DNA from: CBDCLY01 sp965218715
GTDB lineage: Bacteria > Bacteroidota > Bacteroidia > Flavobacteriales_E > Vicingaceae
Assembly (NCBI GenBank): GCA_965218715.1
Contig: CBDCLY010000037.1
Coordinates: forward strand, 1 to 47,606
Direction of reading: 5' to 3'
Length of the DNA stretch: 47,606 nt
Below, one piece after another: positions 1 through 10,800 of the stretch. Made by a program: the position numbers and the translations under genes. Under the pieces are notes generated by a model. That model saw only the letters and a program-made list of their open reading frames with translations. It searched no databases and had not been told where the DNA came from. Positions within the stretch are counted from its first letter, which is position 1, and each line of letters begins with the position of its first letter.

Positions 1-1184
1 AAGTGAGCACAACATCTACCAACTTTAACATTACTGGAGTTGGAACGTCTACTAGCACAACCTCTAGAGTAACAGGAGCAAGTGCGAATCACAATACGGT
101 AGCCAATTCTGTAATTAATGGTGGTTATTACCAGACCTACTTTTATGGTAATAACACAACACTTCAGGTGGGTAACAAAATCATGAACAATGATTTTAAC
201 GATGGATACTATTATGGTGTTTATGTATATTATCAAGATAGTGTGGAGGTAGTTGGAAACAACATCGACATGACTTCTCGAAACAATACTCAGGCAGATG
301 GTGCATACATTTGGTATACAACTAATGCCTTGTTTACAGAAAACTGGATCCATGCTCCAGATTATGGTGCATACATTTACAACTTTACACAGTACGCTCC
401 AGAGAGACGTCAGATGCAAGTGGTGAACAACATGATCATCTCTGACACAGATTTTGGAATGTACTTATTGTATCAAGATTCAGTAGACATCTTCCACAAT
501 TCAATTGTAACCAATGGAACATTCAATCCAGCATTTCAAATTGGAGCAAGTACTACCAATACAATTGAATCGTATGATGTAAGAAACAATATTTTCTCTT
601 CTGCCAATACAGAAGCATTTGAAATGTCTAATGTAACCGATACTTTGTTTACAAAATTGGACAACAATGCATACAATTCAGGTGGAGCAAATACATTTAA
701 TATTGCAAACACTACTTATGCAGATTTAACAGCATTTAAAACGGCAAATCCAAACTTGAATGGAGCTTCTATTGAAGGAGATCCACAGTTTGCATCGCCA
801 ACTAACTTGCACATCATTGGTGCATTTGTAAACGATGGTGGTGATAATAGTGTTAGTATCTTAACAGACATCGATGGAGATGTACGTCCAGCATCAGGTG
901 CAACTAACGTTGACATTGGAGCAGATGAATTTTCTCCTGCATTATGTCCTCCTCCTTCGAACTTTGGTTCTGTAAATCCTTCATTGGATTCAGTAACGAT
1001 CTTCTGGACAGGTGGTGCAGTTAGCACATTTGAATATGAAGTAGTTTTAACAGGAGCAGCACAAGGATCAGGAACGGGAGTAATAACAGGATCTGACAGT
1101 GTAAGAATTGGTGGTTTAACTGCCAGTACAACTTATGACTATTACGTAAGAGAGATTTGTGGTAGGGGAGACAGTTCAATTTGG
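1..1184 (+). repeat. Near-identical 1.18-kb block, copy 1
   Basis: This stretch aligns without any gap to 6134-7317 (constant offset 6133). By eye I counted about 20 mismatches in the first 1020 bases and about 33 in all, most of them silent. It encodes the beta-helix and the Fn3-like domain. Similarity falls off sharply after about 1185, where the MAM-like domains begin. The left limit of the repeat lies outside the window. Confidence 0.93.
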
Positions 1185-4100
1185 TTAGGACCAACAACAT
1201 TTAGCACTGCTAATGGTGTTCCTTTCTTAGAAACATTTACTAGTTTCTCTGCAATTCCTAGCAATGGATGGACAAGAGTATCTGCAGGTGCTGCACCAGC
1301 ATGGAATTCAGGAACTTCAACAAGTTCTAGTTCAACAGGTCCAACAGCGGATCATACAACTGGAACTGGTGGAACATTCTTGTACCTTGAAACTTCAGGA
1401 GCTGCTGCTGGTAATACAGACACCTTAACTTCTGCTGGAATATACATTGATACTGGTATGACTAACGTAAGCTTAGAATATTGGTACCACATGCACGGTG
1501 CTGCAATGGGAACATTAGAAGTGGGTGTATTGGCCAATGGGTCTTATACTTCTCTTGGTTCTTGGGTTGGTCAGCAACATGCTGCTCAAAACGACCCTTG
1601 GTTACAAGGAACAGCAACACTAAGCGGATTCCAAGGACAATCTATCAATATTATTTTTGTAGGAATAGCTGGAACTTCATTTACTTCGGATATGTCAATT
1701 GATGATGTTCGTTTATTCGTTCCTGCTGCTCAAGATGGTGGAGTTTCTGACATCATTGGTCCTGGTTCTGGATGTGGTTTAGGATCATCAGATACCGTAA
1801 CTGTTGAAATCACTAACTTCGGAACAACGGCAATATCAAATTTCCCCGTTTCTTATGTGTTGAATTCTGGTACTCCAGTTAATGCAACCTATACTGGATC
1901 GATTGCTCCAGGTGGTGTTGCCACATATACTTTTGCACAAACAGTGAATTTATCTACTCCAGGTACTTATACCTTGGAATCATATACTGATATTACTGGA
2001 GATGGTGACATCACTAATGATTCTAGTGATGCCGTTATCAATAGCATTCCAATTTTATCTACTTTCCCGTATTCAGAAGGATTTGAGTCAGGAAATGGTG
2101 GATGGACTACTGGTGGTGCTTCTAGCTCTTGGGCTCTTGGTACTCCTAGTAATACAGTAATTAATTCTGCAGCTGGTGGTACTCAAGCTTGGGCAACTAG
2201 TTTAGCTGGCCAATACAACTTGAACGAAGCTTCTTGGGTACAAGGCCCTTGTTTCGACTTTACCAACCTAAGCGCTCCACAATTTAAGATGGAAGTTTGG
2301 TGGGAGTCTGAATTCTCTTGGGATGGTGCTTTATTGCAGACCTCAATTGATGGCGGTGCTACTTGGCAAGATGTAGGAGCATTCGGTGATCCTAACAACT
2401 GGTATACTGATAATACAGTGGCTGGAATTGCACCTTTATCTGCTGCGCAATCTGGCTGGTCTGGACAAGCTGCAACAGGTTCTGCAGGATGGTTACTTGC
2501 TGAGCATGACTTGTCAGGATTAGGTGGTGTATCTGGTGTTTTGATTAGAGTAGCCTTTGGTTCTGATGCTTCAATTGCTGGCGAAGGATTTGCATTTGAT
2601 AATGTGTTGATCCAAAATGCACCAAATAATGATGCTGCTGCTTTGGAATTAACTAAACCAGGAAGCGGATGTGGATTAGGTGCTGCCGATACGGTAGAAC
2701 TAATGATTGCTAATGCTGGTGGTGCTATGATTACAGGTTTCCCTGTGAGCTATACCATGAATGGTGGAACTCCAGTTACAGAAACATATAATGATACGAT
2801 TTTACCTGGTGATACTGCATGGTATGCATTTACTACTTTAGTGAATCTATCAGCAACTGGTAACTTTGACTTTGTTGCTTACACTTCACTTGTTGGAGAT
2901 GGTAACAACTTGAATGATACCACAACAAAGACAGTGGTAAACATTCCCATACTTACTACCTTCCCTTATTCAGAAGGATTTGAGACTGGAAATGGTGGTT
3001 GGACAACAGGTGGTACTGCTAGTTCTTGGGCTCTTGGAACTCCAAGCAATACTGTAATTAATTCTGCCGCAGGTGGTACTCAAGCATGGGTAACTAGTCT
3101 AGCTGGACAGTACAACTTGAGTGAAGCTTCATGGGTACAAGGTCCATGCTTTGACTTTACCAATGTTGCTGCTCCTCAGTTTAAAATGAATGTTTGGTGG
3201 GAATCTGAATTCTCTTGGGATGGAGCCGTTCTTCAATCATCTATCGATGGAGGAACTACTTGGCAAGATGTAGGAGCATTTGGTGATCCTAATAACTGGT
3301 ATACTGATAACACCATTGCTGGTTTAGCTCCGATTACCGCTGCTCAGCAAGGTTGGACTGGCCAAACTGGTACCGGATCAGGTGGATGGGTTCTTGCAGA
3401 ACACGATCTTTCAGGTCTTGGTGGAATTAGCGGAGTATTGCTAAGAGTTGCCTTTGGTTCTGATGCCTCAATTGCTGGTGAAGGTTTTGCCTTTGATGAT
3501 GTATTGGTACAAGATGCTCCAGCTAATGATGTTGGTGTTGTAGCTCTATTAAGCCCAGGTTCTGGATGTACTTCTGGAACTATGGATTCAGTGACAATTG
3601 CTGTTGCTAACTTCGGTTCTGCAGTTGCTAGCAATGTCCCTGTTAGTTACTCACTAAATGGTGGTACAGCGGTTAATGAAACAATTGCTACTATCAATAC
3701 TGGTGATACAGTTATTCATACATTCTCAACATTGGCAATGTTGCCAACTCCAGGTAATTCTTCTAACATTGATGCTTGGTCTTGGATGACAGGTGATGCG
3801 AACGTATTGAATGATTCTTTATTGGGCAATACAATTACCAATACTAAGCGTTTAGTTCCTGATACTGAGGATTTCGATGCATTGGCTTCTGGAGTGACAG
3901 GACCAACAGTATTTGCAAATGGTTGGGAGAGTACTTCTTCTAATGCAGCATTTACATGGAGATCCAATATTGGTGGAACCGGTTCAACTGCAACAGGCCC
4001 TACTAGTGATGTTTCTGGATCAGGAACATACATGTATACTGAGGCTAGTTCTGGTTTTGCTGGTGACATTACCACTTTAACTTCTACTTGTTACGATGTG

Positions 4101-4658
4101 GGTACCATTACAGGTGTATTAACACTTGAATATTATTACCACATGTATGGATCTGATATCATCGGTCTAGAAGTTGAAATGGATTCTGCAGGAACTTGGG
4201 TTAGTGTAGATACCATTAATGGTCAACAACAAACTGCAAATGCGGATACATTCTTAGTAAGAATGGTTCAATTGCCTGCTGGTTTTGCAGCATTACAAAC
4301 AACTAAGATTAGATTTGTAGTGATTAGAGGTGCTAGCTTCAATGGTGACGTTTCCATTGATGAAGTTACTTTAAGTGATCAGCCTAATGCAATCGTTGAC
4401 AACAGAGACGCAATCAATCAATTTAGAGTGAATCCAAATCCATCAAATGGTGAGTTTGTTTTATATCTTCCAGAATTGAAAGATCAAGTTCGAGTTGATA
4501 TTCGCGATGTAAGTGGTAAAGTAGTATTTGAAAGTAATTTAAATGCTGCTGGTCCATCAAATCATTCAATTGATTTAAGTGGAGTTGCTAAAGGAATTTA
4601 CTTCCTTAGAATTAGCAATGATGATGCAACAAAAACAGAGAAATTGATTATCAAATAA
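3..4658 (+). CDS. Giant T9SS-secreted modular surface protein (5' end outside window)
   Basis: The gene runs in from the left edge. Its first visible codon, GTG, matches an internal Val codon of the downstream paralogue, so it is not a start; 1551 residues are visible. Domain order by reading: parallel beta-helix with many Asn/Tyr-rich rungs (about 1-310), Fn3-like domain opening with CPPPSN (315-403), MAM-like jelly roll with YWYHMHGAAMGTLEV (405-573), CARDB-like domain (578-681), then two near-copies of a jelly roll plus CARDB-like unit (687-981 and 986-1280), a last MAM-like domain (1283-1459) and a T9SS type A sorting domain (1470-1551) with NPNPSNGEF, DVSGKVV, GIYFLRI and the ending KLIIK. 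Family knowledge: such tails direct export by the type IX system and attachment to the cell surface. Adhesion or polymer binding is inference. A strong terminator follows. Confidence 0.9.
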   Translation: MSTTSTNFNITGVGTSTSTTSRVTGASANHNTVANSVINGGYYQTYFYGNNTTLQVGNKIMNNDFNDGYYYGVYVYYQDSVEVVGNNIDMTSRNNTQADGAYIWYTTNALFTENWIHAPDYGAYIYNFTQYAPERRQMQVVNNMIISDTDFGMYLLYQDSVDIFHNSIVTNGTFNPAFQIGASTTNTIESYDVRNNIFSSANTEAFEMSNVTDTLFTKLDNNAYNSGGANTFNIANTTYADLTAFKTANPNLNGASIEGDPQFASPTNLHIIGAFVNDGGDNSVSILTDIDGDVRPASGATNVDIGADEFSPALCPPPSNFGSVNPSLDSVTIFWTGGAVSTFEYEVVLTGAAQGSGTGVITGSDSVRIGGLTASTTYDYYVREICGRGDSSIWLGPTTFSTANGVPFLETFTSFSAIPSNGWTRVSAGAAPAWNSGTSTSSSSTGPTADHTTGTGGTFLYLETSGAAAGNTDTLTSAGIYIDTGMTNVSLEYWYHMHGAAMGTLEVGVLANGSYTSLGSWVGQQHAAQNDPWLQGTATLSGFQGQSINIIFVGIAGTSFTSDMSIDDVRLFVPAAQDGGVSDIIGPGSGCGLGSSDTVTVEITNFGTTAISNFPVSYVLNSGTPVNATYTGSIAPGGVATYTFAQTVNLSTPGTYTLESYTDITGDGDITNDSSDAVINSIPILSTFPYSEGFESGNGGWTTGGASSSWALGTPSNTVINSAAGGTQAWATSLAGQYNLNEASWVQGPCFDFTNLSAPQFKMEVWWESEFSWDGALLQTSIDGGATWQDVGAFGDPNNWYTDNTVAGIAPLSAAQSGWSGQAATGSAGWLLAEHDLSGLGGVSGVLIRVAFGSDASIAGEGFAFDNVLIQNAPNNDAAALELTKPGSGCGLGAADTVELMIANAGGAMITGFPVSYTMNGGTPVTETYNDTILPGDTAWYAFTTLVNLSATGNFDFVAYTSLVGDGNNLNDTTTKTVVNIPILTTFPYSEGFETGNGGWTTGGTASSWALGTPSNTVINSAAGGTQAWVTSLAGQYNLSEASWVQGPCFDFTNVAAPQFKMNVWWESEFSWDGAVLQSSIDGGTTWQDVGAFGDPNNWYTDNTIAGLAPITAAQQGWTGQTGTGSGGWVLAEHDLSGLGGISGVLLRVAFGSDASIAGEGFAFDDVLVQDAPANDVGVVALLSPGSGCTSGTMDSVTIAVANFGSAVASNVPVSYSLNGGTAVNETIATINTGDTVIHTFSTLAMLPTPGNSSNIDAWSWMTGDANVLNDSLLGNTITNTKRLVPDTEDFDALASGVTGPTVFANGWESTSSNAAFTWRSNIGGTGSTATGPTSDVSGSGTYMYTEASSGFAGDITTLTSTCYDVGTITGVLTLEYYYHMYGSDIIGLEVEMDSAGTWVSVDTINGQQQTANADTFLVRMVQLPAGFAALQTTKIRFVVIRGASFNGDVSIDEVTLSDQPNAIVDNRDAINQFRVNPNPSNGEFVLYLPELKDQVRVDIRDVSGKVVFESNLNAAGPSNHSIDLSGVAKGIYFLRISNDDATKTEKLIIK
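2061..3522 (+). repeat. Internal tandem duplication with 897-base period
   Basis: The coding sequence from about 2061 recurs from 2958, a spacing of 897 bases or 299 codons. Each copy encodes a jelly-roll domain of about 190 residues starting TFPYSEGFE and containing GGTQAW, WVQGPCFDFTN, WWESEFSWDGA and FGSDASIAGEGFAFD. A CARDB-like domain separates the two copies and a more diverged one follows the second. Because the period is a whole number of codons, the duplication added a module without breaking the frame. Confidence 0.88.
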
Positions 4659-4680
4659 TCAGTTTTTCTAATATAATTAA

Positions 4681-4711
4681 AGGGGGATGCATACGCATCC
4701 CCCTTTTTTTT
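4681..4711 (+). terminator. Strong rho-independent terminator after the first surface-protein gene
   Basis: A perfect 10-bp GC-rich stem (4681-4690 pairing with 4695-4704), a four-base loop and a T run at 4705-4711 lie 22 bases after the stop codon. Confidence 0.93.
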
Positions 4712-4721
4712 CGTCAATATT

Positions 4722-4752
4722 TTGACAAAAAAGTTAAAAAATGGTAATTTAG
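4722..4752 (+). promoter_or_regulatory. Possible promoter of the second surface-protein gene
   Basis: TTG at 4722-4724, a 20-base spacer and TAATTTAG at 4745-4752 fit the Bacteroidota pattern TTG-N(19-23)-TAnnTTTG with one mismatch in the -7 box. The start codon lies 60 bases downstream, which leaves a leader containing the direct repeat described next. No alternative of equal quality was seen in this 154-base gap. Confidence 0.45.
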
Positions 4753-4768
4753 GGTGCTATTATAGTAC

Positions 4769-4803
4769 TTACTAATCAATTATCTAACAATTTACTAATC
4801 AAT
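4769..4803 (+). repeat. Direct repeat TTACTAATCAAT in the leader
   Basis: The 12-mer TTACTAATCAAT occurs at 4769-4780 and again at 4792-4803, with starts 23 bases apart, ending 9 bases before the ATG. The distance of about two helical turns would suit a dimeric DNA-binding protein or an RNA leader element. No function can be assigned. Confidence 0.6.
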
Positions 4804-4812
4804 AATAATCAT

Positions 4813-7800
4813 ATGAAAAAGAGGTATAGTCTTTTAGCCGCGATGGTTTTTGGTGCATTTTTGGGATTTTCTCAAACAGCGTCATTGCCAATAACGGAAG
4901 ATTTCGAATTGGAAACTCAAAATCAAAATTGTAATGCTACCATTAATTTGGTCAGCGCAAATTTCGTCAATGTTTCAACCGACGGTGTTCAAGACTGGTC
5001 ACCTGATGCAGGTGGAACAAGTTCAAGTAGTACAGGTCCAGCTGTGGATCATAGCCCAGGTACTGGTGCTGGCATTTATTTGTATACAGAAACTTCTGGC
5101 TGTAATAATAGAACAGTTAGTTTAGAAAGTGTTCACATGGATTGGTCAGCCTTTTCAGGCGTAAAAATCGAATTTTGGTACCACATGTTTGGTGCTACTA
5201 TGGGAACAATGCATTTAGACATGCGTGTTGGAAGTGGAGCTTGGACCAATGATGTAATTACATCATGGACAGGAAACGTAGACCAGTGGATGTTACAGTC
5301 TCATTCTGTATTTGATACTGCTTTTGTAAACAAAGATTCTGTTCAAATGAGAATTAGAGGCCTTACAGGAACCTCATTTACTTCTGATATGGCAATTGAT
5401 GATATTGCAATTACACCAATTGTGTCTTTAAACTTAGCTGGAGCTGGCTTAACTAGCCCATCTTTCCCATTTTGTGCAGGTCCTGCATTGCCAGTGGCTG
5501 CAGATTTCTTAAACGATGGAACGGATACCATTACTAGCTTTACAACCATAAGAGAAATTAACGGAGTACAAGATTCTACTACATTTACAGGAAGTTTAGT
5601 TCCTGGAGCAACACAAAATGTTGCATTCCCAGCCTTTACTTTTGCTTCTGGAGTTGTTTACGATGTAAAAATCTGGACAAAGAATCCAAACGGAATGGCT
5701 GACCAAGCTCCAGCAGATGACACAGTAAGTGTGCTTGGAGCAAGAACTGGATTGCCAGCTGGTAACTATACTTTAAACCCAGCCAACCCATCTTCAGCAA
5801 CAAACTTTACATCATTTGCTGACTTAGGTACAGCATTATCAAATTTTGGAACCTGTGGAGCAGTTAATGTGACTGTATCTCCAGGAACATATTCTGAAAG
5901 CTTAAACCTTTCAGGTGTAACAGGTCCAAATGAATTGGCAAGAGTAACAATAGATGGAGGAGATTCTTCAACAACAACCATTACAAGTGCAAACTACTTT
6001 ACAGTAGCCTTGGATGGGGTAAGTTACATTACGCTAAAAAACATGAAGATTGAGAATACCAATGCAACTGCATCTATGGCAGTATTGTTTGGTAATGGAT
6101 CAAACTACAATGAGGTAACTAATTCTATCATTGAAGTGAGCACAACATCTACCAACTTTAACATTACTGGAGTTGGAACTTCTACTAGCACAACCGCTAG
6201 AGTAACAGGAGCAAGTGCGAATCACAATACGGTAGCCAACTCTGTAATTAATGGTGGTTATTACCAGACCTACTTTTATGGTAATAACACAACACTTCAG
6301 GTGGGTAACAAAATCATGAACAATGATTTTAACGATGGATACTATTATGGTGTTTATGTGTATTATCAAGATAGTGTGGAGGTAGTTGGAAACAACATCG
6401 ACATGACTTCTAGAAACAATACTCAGGCAGATGGTGCATACATTTGGTATACAACTAATGCCTTGTTTACAGAAAACTGGATCCATGCTCCAGATTATGG
6501 TGCATACATTTACAACTTTACACAGTACGCTCCAGAGAGACGTCAGATGCAAGTGGTAAACAACATGATCATTTCTGACACAGATTTTGGAATGTACTTA
6601 TTGTATCAAGATTCAGTAGACATCTTCCACAATTCAATTGTAACCAATGGTACAGTCAATCCAGCATTTCAAATTGGAGCAAGTACTACCAATACAATTG
6701 AATCGTACGATGTAAGAAACAATATTTTCTCTTCTGCCAATACAGAAGCATTTGAAATGTCCAATGTAACCGATACTTTGTTTACCAAATTGGACAACAA
6801 TGCCTACAATTCAGGTGGAGCAAATACATTTAATATTGCAAACACTACTTATGCAGATTTAACAGCATTTAAAACGGCAAATCCAAACTTGAATGGAGCT
6901 TCTATAGAAGGAGATCCACAGTTTGCATCGCCAACTAACTTGCACATCATTGGTGCATTTGTAAACGATGGTGGTGACAATAGTGTTAGTATTTTAACAG
7001 ACATCGATGGAGATGTACGTCCAGCATCAGGTGCAACTAACGTTGACATTGGAGCAGATGAATTTTCTCCACCATTATGTCCTCCTCCTTCAAACTTGGG
7101 TTCTGTAAATCCTTCATTGGATTCAGTAACGATCTTCTGGACAGGTGGTGCAGTTAGCACATTTGAATATGAAGTGGTTGCTAGTGGAGCAGCACAAGGA
7201 TCAGGAACGGGAGTTATTTCTGGATCTGACAGTGTAAGAATTGGTGGTTTAACTGCCAGTACAACTTATGACTATTATGTAAGAGAGATTTGTGGTAGAG
7301 GAGATAGTTCAATTTGGATTGGACCTTCATCTTTCAGTACAGCAAACGGTATTCCATATTTCCAAGATTTTGAAAACTTCGGAACAAATTTAACAGGTTT
7401 GATTTCGGCCGAAGGTTGGTCTACCAATAATACACCAACTCCTCATTGGGAATCTGGTTCTTCAACTAGTTCATCTTCAACTGGCCCAACAGCCGATCAT
7501 ACCACTGGTTCTGGGACTTTCTTGTATTTAGAATGTTCTGGTGGTACAACAGGTGACGATGATACTTTATTTAGTCCATCTATTTTTGTTGACCCTGCAT
7601 TCACAGCAATTGAATTGAGTTTCTGGTACCATATGTTTGGTGCAGCAATGGGTAGTTTAGAAGTTTATATCGAGTCTGCAGGTGTAAATACTTTAATTAC
7701 CACCATTACTGGTCAGCAACAATCTGCTCAGGGTGATGCTTGGTTAAACTTTGCAACCAATTTAAGTGGTTACAATGGCAACTCAGTTCGATTGAAATTT

Positions 7801-10800
7801 GTTGGTATTAGAGGAACATCTTTTACTTCTGATATGGCAATTGATGATGTAGCATTGAATGTTCTTGCTCCTGTTAATGCTGGTGTAATTGGTTTGATGA
7901 GTCCATCATTGCCATTATGTCCAGGTACAGTAACTCCAGTTGCGGCTGTGAAGAACTTCGGTTTAGATTCTTTGACTTCGGTTAAAGTGTTGTGGAATGT
8001 AAATGGAGTATTGGATTCAACAACTTATACAACAACAATTTTATCTGGAGATACTGCGGCTGTTACTTTAGCTCCGTTGACCATCAACAGCACAACTATC
8101 TACGACATTGATATTTATACCAAAGACCCTAACGGAATGGTAGATCCTATCAATGCTGATGATACTACAAGTTTAGATGGTTTGAGAACTGGCTTATCTG
8201 GTAACTTTACTATTGATACCTCGTTAGCTGCCTCAGCAACGAACTGGCAGTCTTTCACAGCTTTTGCCAATGACATAAGTAATTATGGTGTTTGTGGAGC
8301 CGTTATAGTTGATGTTGCTCCAGGAACCTATACTGAGCAGTTCGAAATTAACGGACTTGAAGGTACTGATTCTGCAAGTACAATTACCATAAATGGCCAC
8401 AATGCAACAATTACATTTGGTTCGACTAACGCAAACCAAAGAGCGGTTGTTACGCTTGATGATGCATCTTGGATTACCATTGATAGCTTAAACATTGTAG
8501 CTGCTGGTGGTACTTACGGATGGGGACTTCAAAATATCAATGGAACTCATCATGTAACCTTAAGTAATTCAACTATTGATGTTGGATTTACGAGCACAAG
8601 CTCATTCTTTGCCGGAATTGTGAATTCTGGTTCTAGAACTAGCCCAACAGCTTCTGGTGGCTCAATGCATGACATCAATATTATCAATAATGAGATCATT
8701 GGTGGTTGGGCAGGAATTACTTCTTATGGAGACTTTAATGCTCCTACTCAGTATAACTTCAACATTAGTAATAATACAATTCGTGATTTCTATAATTATG
8801 GAAATTACATTTTGTATACTGATAGTGTAACAATAGAAGGTAACGACATTACTCGTGCCAATAGAACAGTAGTTTCTACTTTCTATGGAGTATTATTATC
8901 AACTGGTTGTGATGCTGCAGTCATTAACGGGAATGCAATTCATAATATATCTGATGCAGCCCCAACTTCAACAAGTTTGGCTTATCCATTATTTGTTGCT
9001 GCAGATGCAGCACCAGGTGCGGATAATTACATTACCAATAACCTGATTTACAACATCAATAATAACGGTACTATTTATGCGCTTTATGGATCATCTCCTG
9101 AAAATGCACATTTTGTGAACAATACTGTTTCCCTTGATGAAGTAAATTCTACTTCAACAGGAATTGTAAGAGGTATTTATCAATTGGGTGCTTCAAATAC
9201 GGAGTACACCAACAACATCATTACAATCTCTAGAGGTGGAACAGGAACCAAGCATGGTGTTTACATGACTGGAGCGCCTAGTTCTTGTGATTACAATAAC
9301 ATTTACATCACATCAACTGGTGGAACCAATAGTTATGGATTCTTTTCAGTTGATCAAACTAGTTTATCAGATTGGCAGACCAACACTGCTTATGGTGCAA
9401 ATAGCCATGAAACTGATCCACAATATGTGAGTTTAGCAACAGATGATTTTGAGCCAGGAAATGGTTTAATCAATGCTGTTGGTTTGGGTCATCCAAACAT
9501 AACAACAGACTTCTTTGGATTGGCTAGGTCTGCTTCTAATCCAGATATTGGAGCAATTGAGTTTACTCCTCCTGCTTCCAATAACTTAGGATTTACAGGA
9601 GTTGCTGGACCAGTAATTAGCACAGATAGTTGTTATGGTTCTAGTGAAGATGTAATCGTAACAGTGATCAATGCTGGTGGAACTATTTTAGATTTCACTG
9701 CTTCTAATGCAACTTTAACTGTTGGTGTTACAGGTGGTGTTACTGCTAATTTGAGCATGAACATTACAAATAACTCTTTCAATGGAGGTAATCCATTAGC
9801 AATTGGATCTACTATGGATGTAAACATGGGTAGTATCAACATGACCAACTCAGGTAATTATAACTTGAATGGTTTAATTACTATGGCAACAGATACATTC
9901 CCTCAAAATGATACATTGGTAGATACCTTAATGCTGGCTCCAGTAAGTGGTGGAACCATTGCAGGATCTGATACCATTTGTATGGGAGATACTGTAACTA
10001 TTTCTACAAGTAATTTTGTAGGAACCATCCAATGGCAAGTATTGAATGGTACTACTTGGACAGACATCACTGGTGCTGACTCCTCTGAATTAACAATCAA
10101 TCCTATGAGTTTAACCTCTTATAGGGTGTTGGCTTGTGGAACCGTTAGTTCTGATACATTAGATGTATTGCCAATTACCTTAGTTGCTCCAAGAGCAGAT
10201 GGTGATACGGCAGTTGCAGCTTCATGTAATATTGCAGCAACGGCTGTTGGAACGGCAATTTCTTCCAACCCTAATCCTACCTTTGATTGGTATGATGCGG
10301 CAACTGGTGGAAACAAAATTTCAACTGGTGGAGCATATTCTGTTAGCACTGATGGTGATTCTATTTCTTGGACTCAGACTCCAACTGGAACAATGCAGTT
10401 CTATGATACTGTTTGGGTAGAAGAGGTAACTGCTGGTGGTGCCGGTGGTTCTAGCCTTTTAATTACTGAGGCTGATCCAGGTAGTCCAGATATGTTAGAG
10501 ATTCAAAATGTATCCTCTAATGGTGTTGATGTAACCGGCTGGTCCGTTGCTGTAAGTAATTCTTATACTGACATCAATAACACCAACACTACTGTTCAAA
10601 CATTAAGCGGTATTATGCCTTCTGGAGCATTAGATTTCTGGACTGATGCAGCCACAAATGCTTGGGGATCTAATTTATTCTGGAATCCAGGTAGTCCAGG
10701 ATGGATCATTATCGTAGATAATTTAGGAAACATTGTTGACTTTGTTATCTGGGAGTGGTCAGCTGCCGATATTGCTACAATGAGCATTACAGTGAATGGA

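Noticed and set aside
716..1027. A 103-residue minus-strand open frame, found again almost unchanged at 6849-7160.
   Set aside because: It is the antisense shadow of the duplicated beta-helix/Fn3 block; it recurs only because the coding strand is duplicated. No start context or known family.
4769..4803. CRISPR-like repeat array.
   Set aside because: Only two 12-base copies, no regular spacers, no cas genes anywhere in the window.
6100..6552. A 150-residue minus-strand open frame inside the second surface-protein gene.
   Set aside because: Antisense to a clearly coding T9SS protein; composition is that of reversed Asn/Thr-rich codons. Not a gene.
1..7317. Mobile element as the cause of the duplicated block.
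   Set aside because: No transposase, terminal inverted repeats or target-site duplications; the repeat lies wholly within coding sequence of tandem paralogues, so recombination between them is enough.
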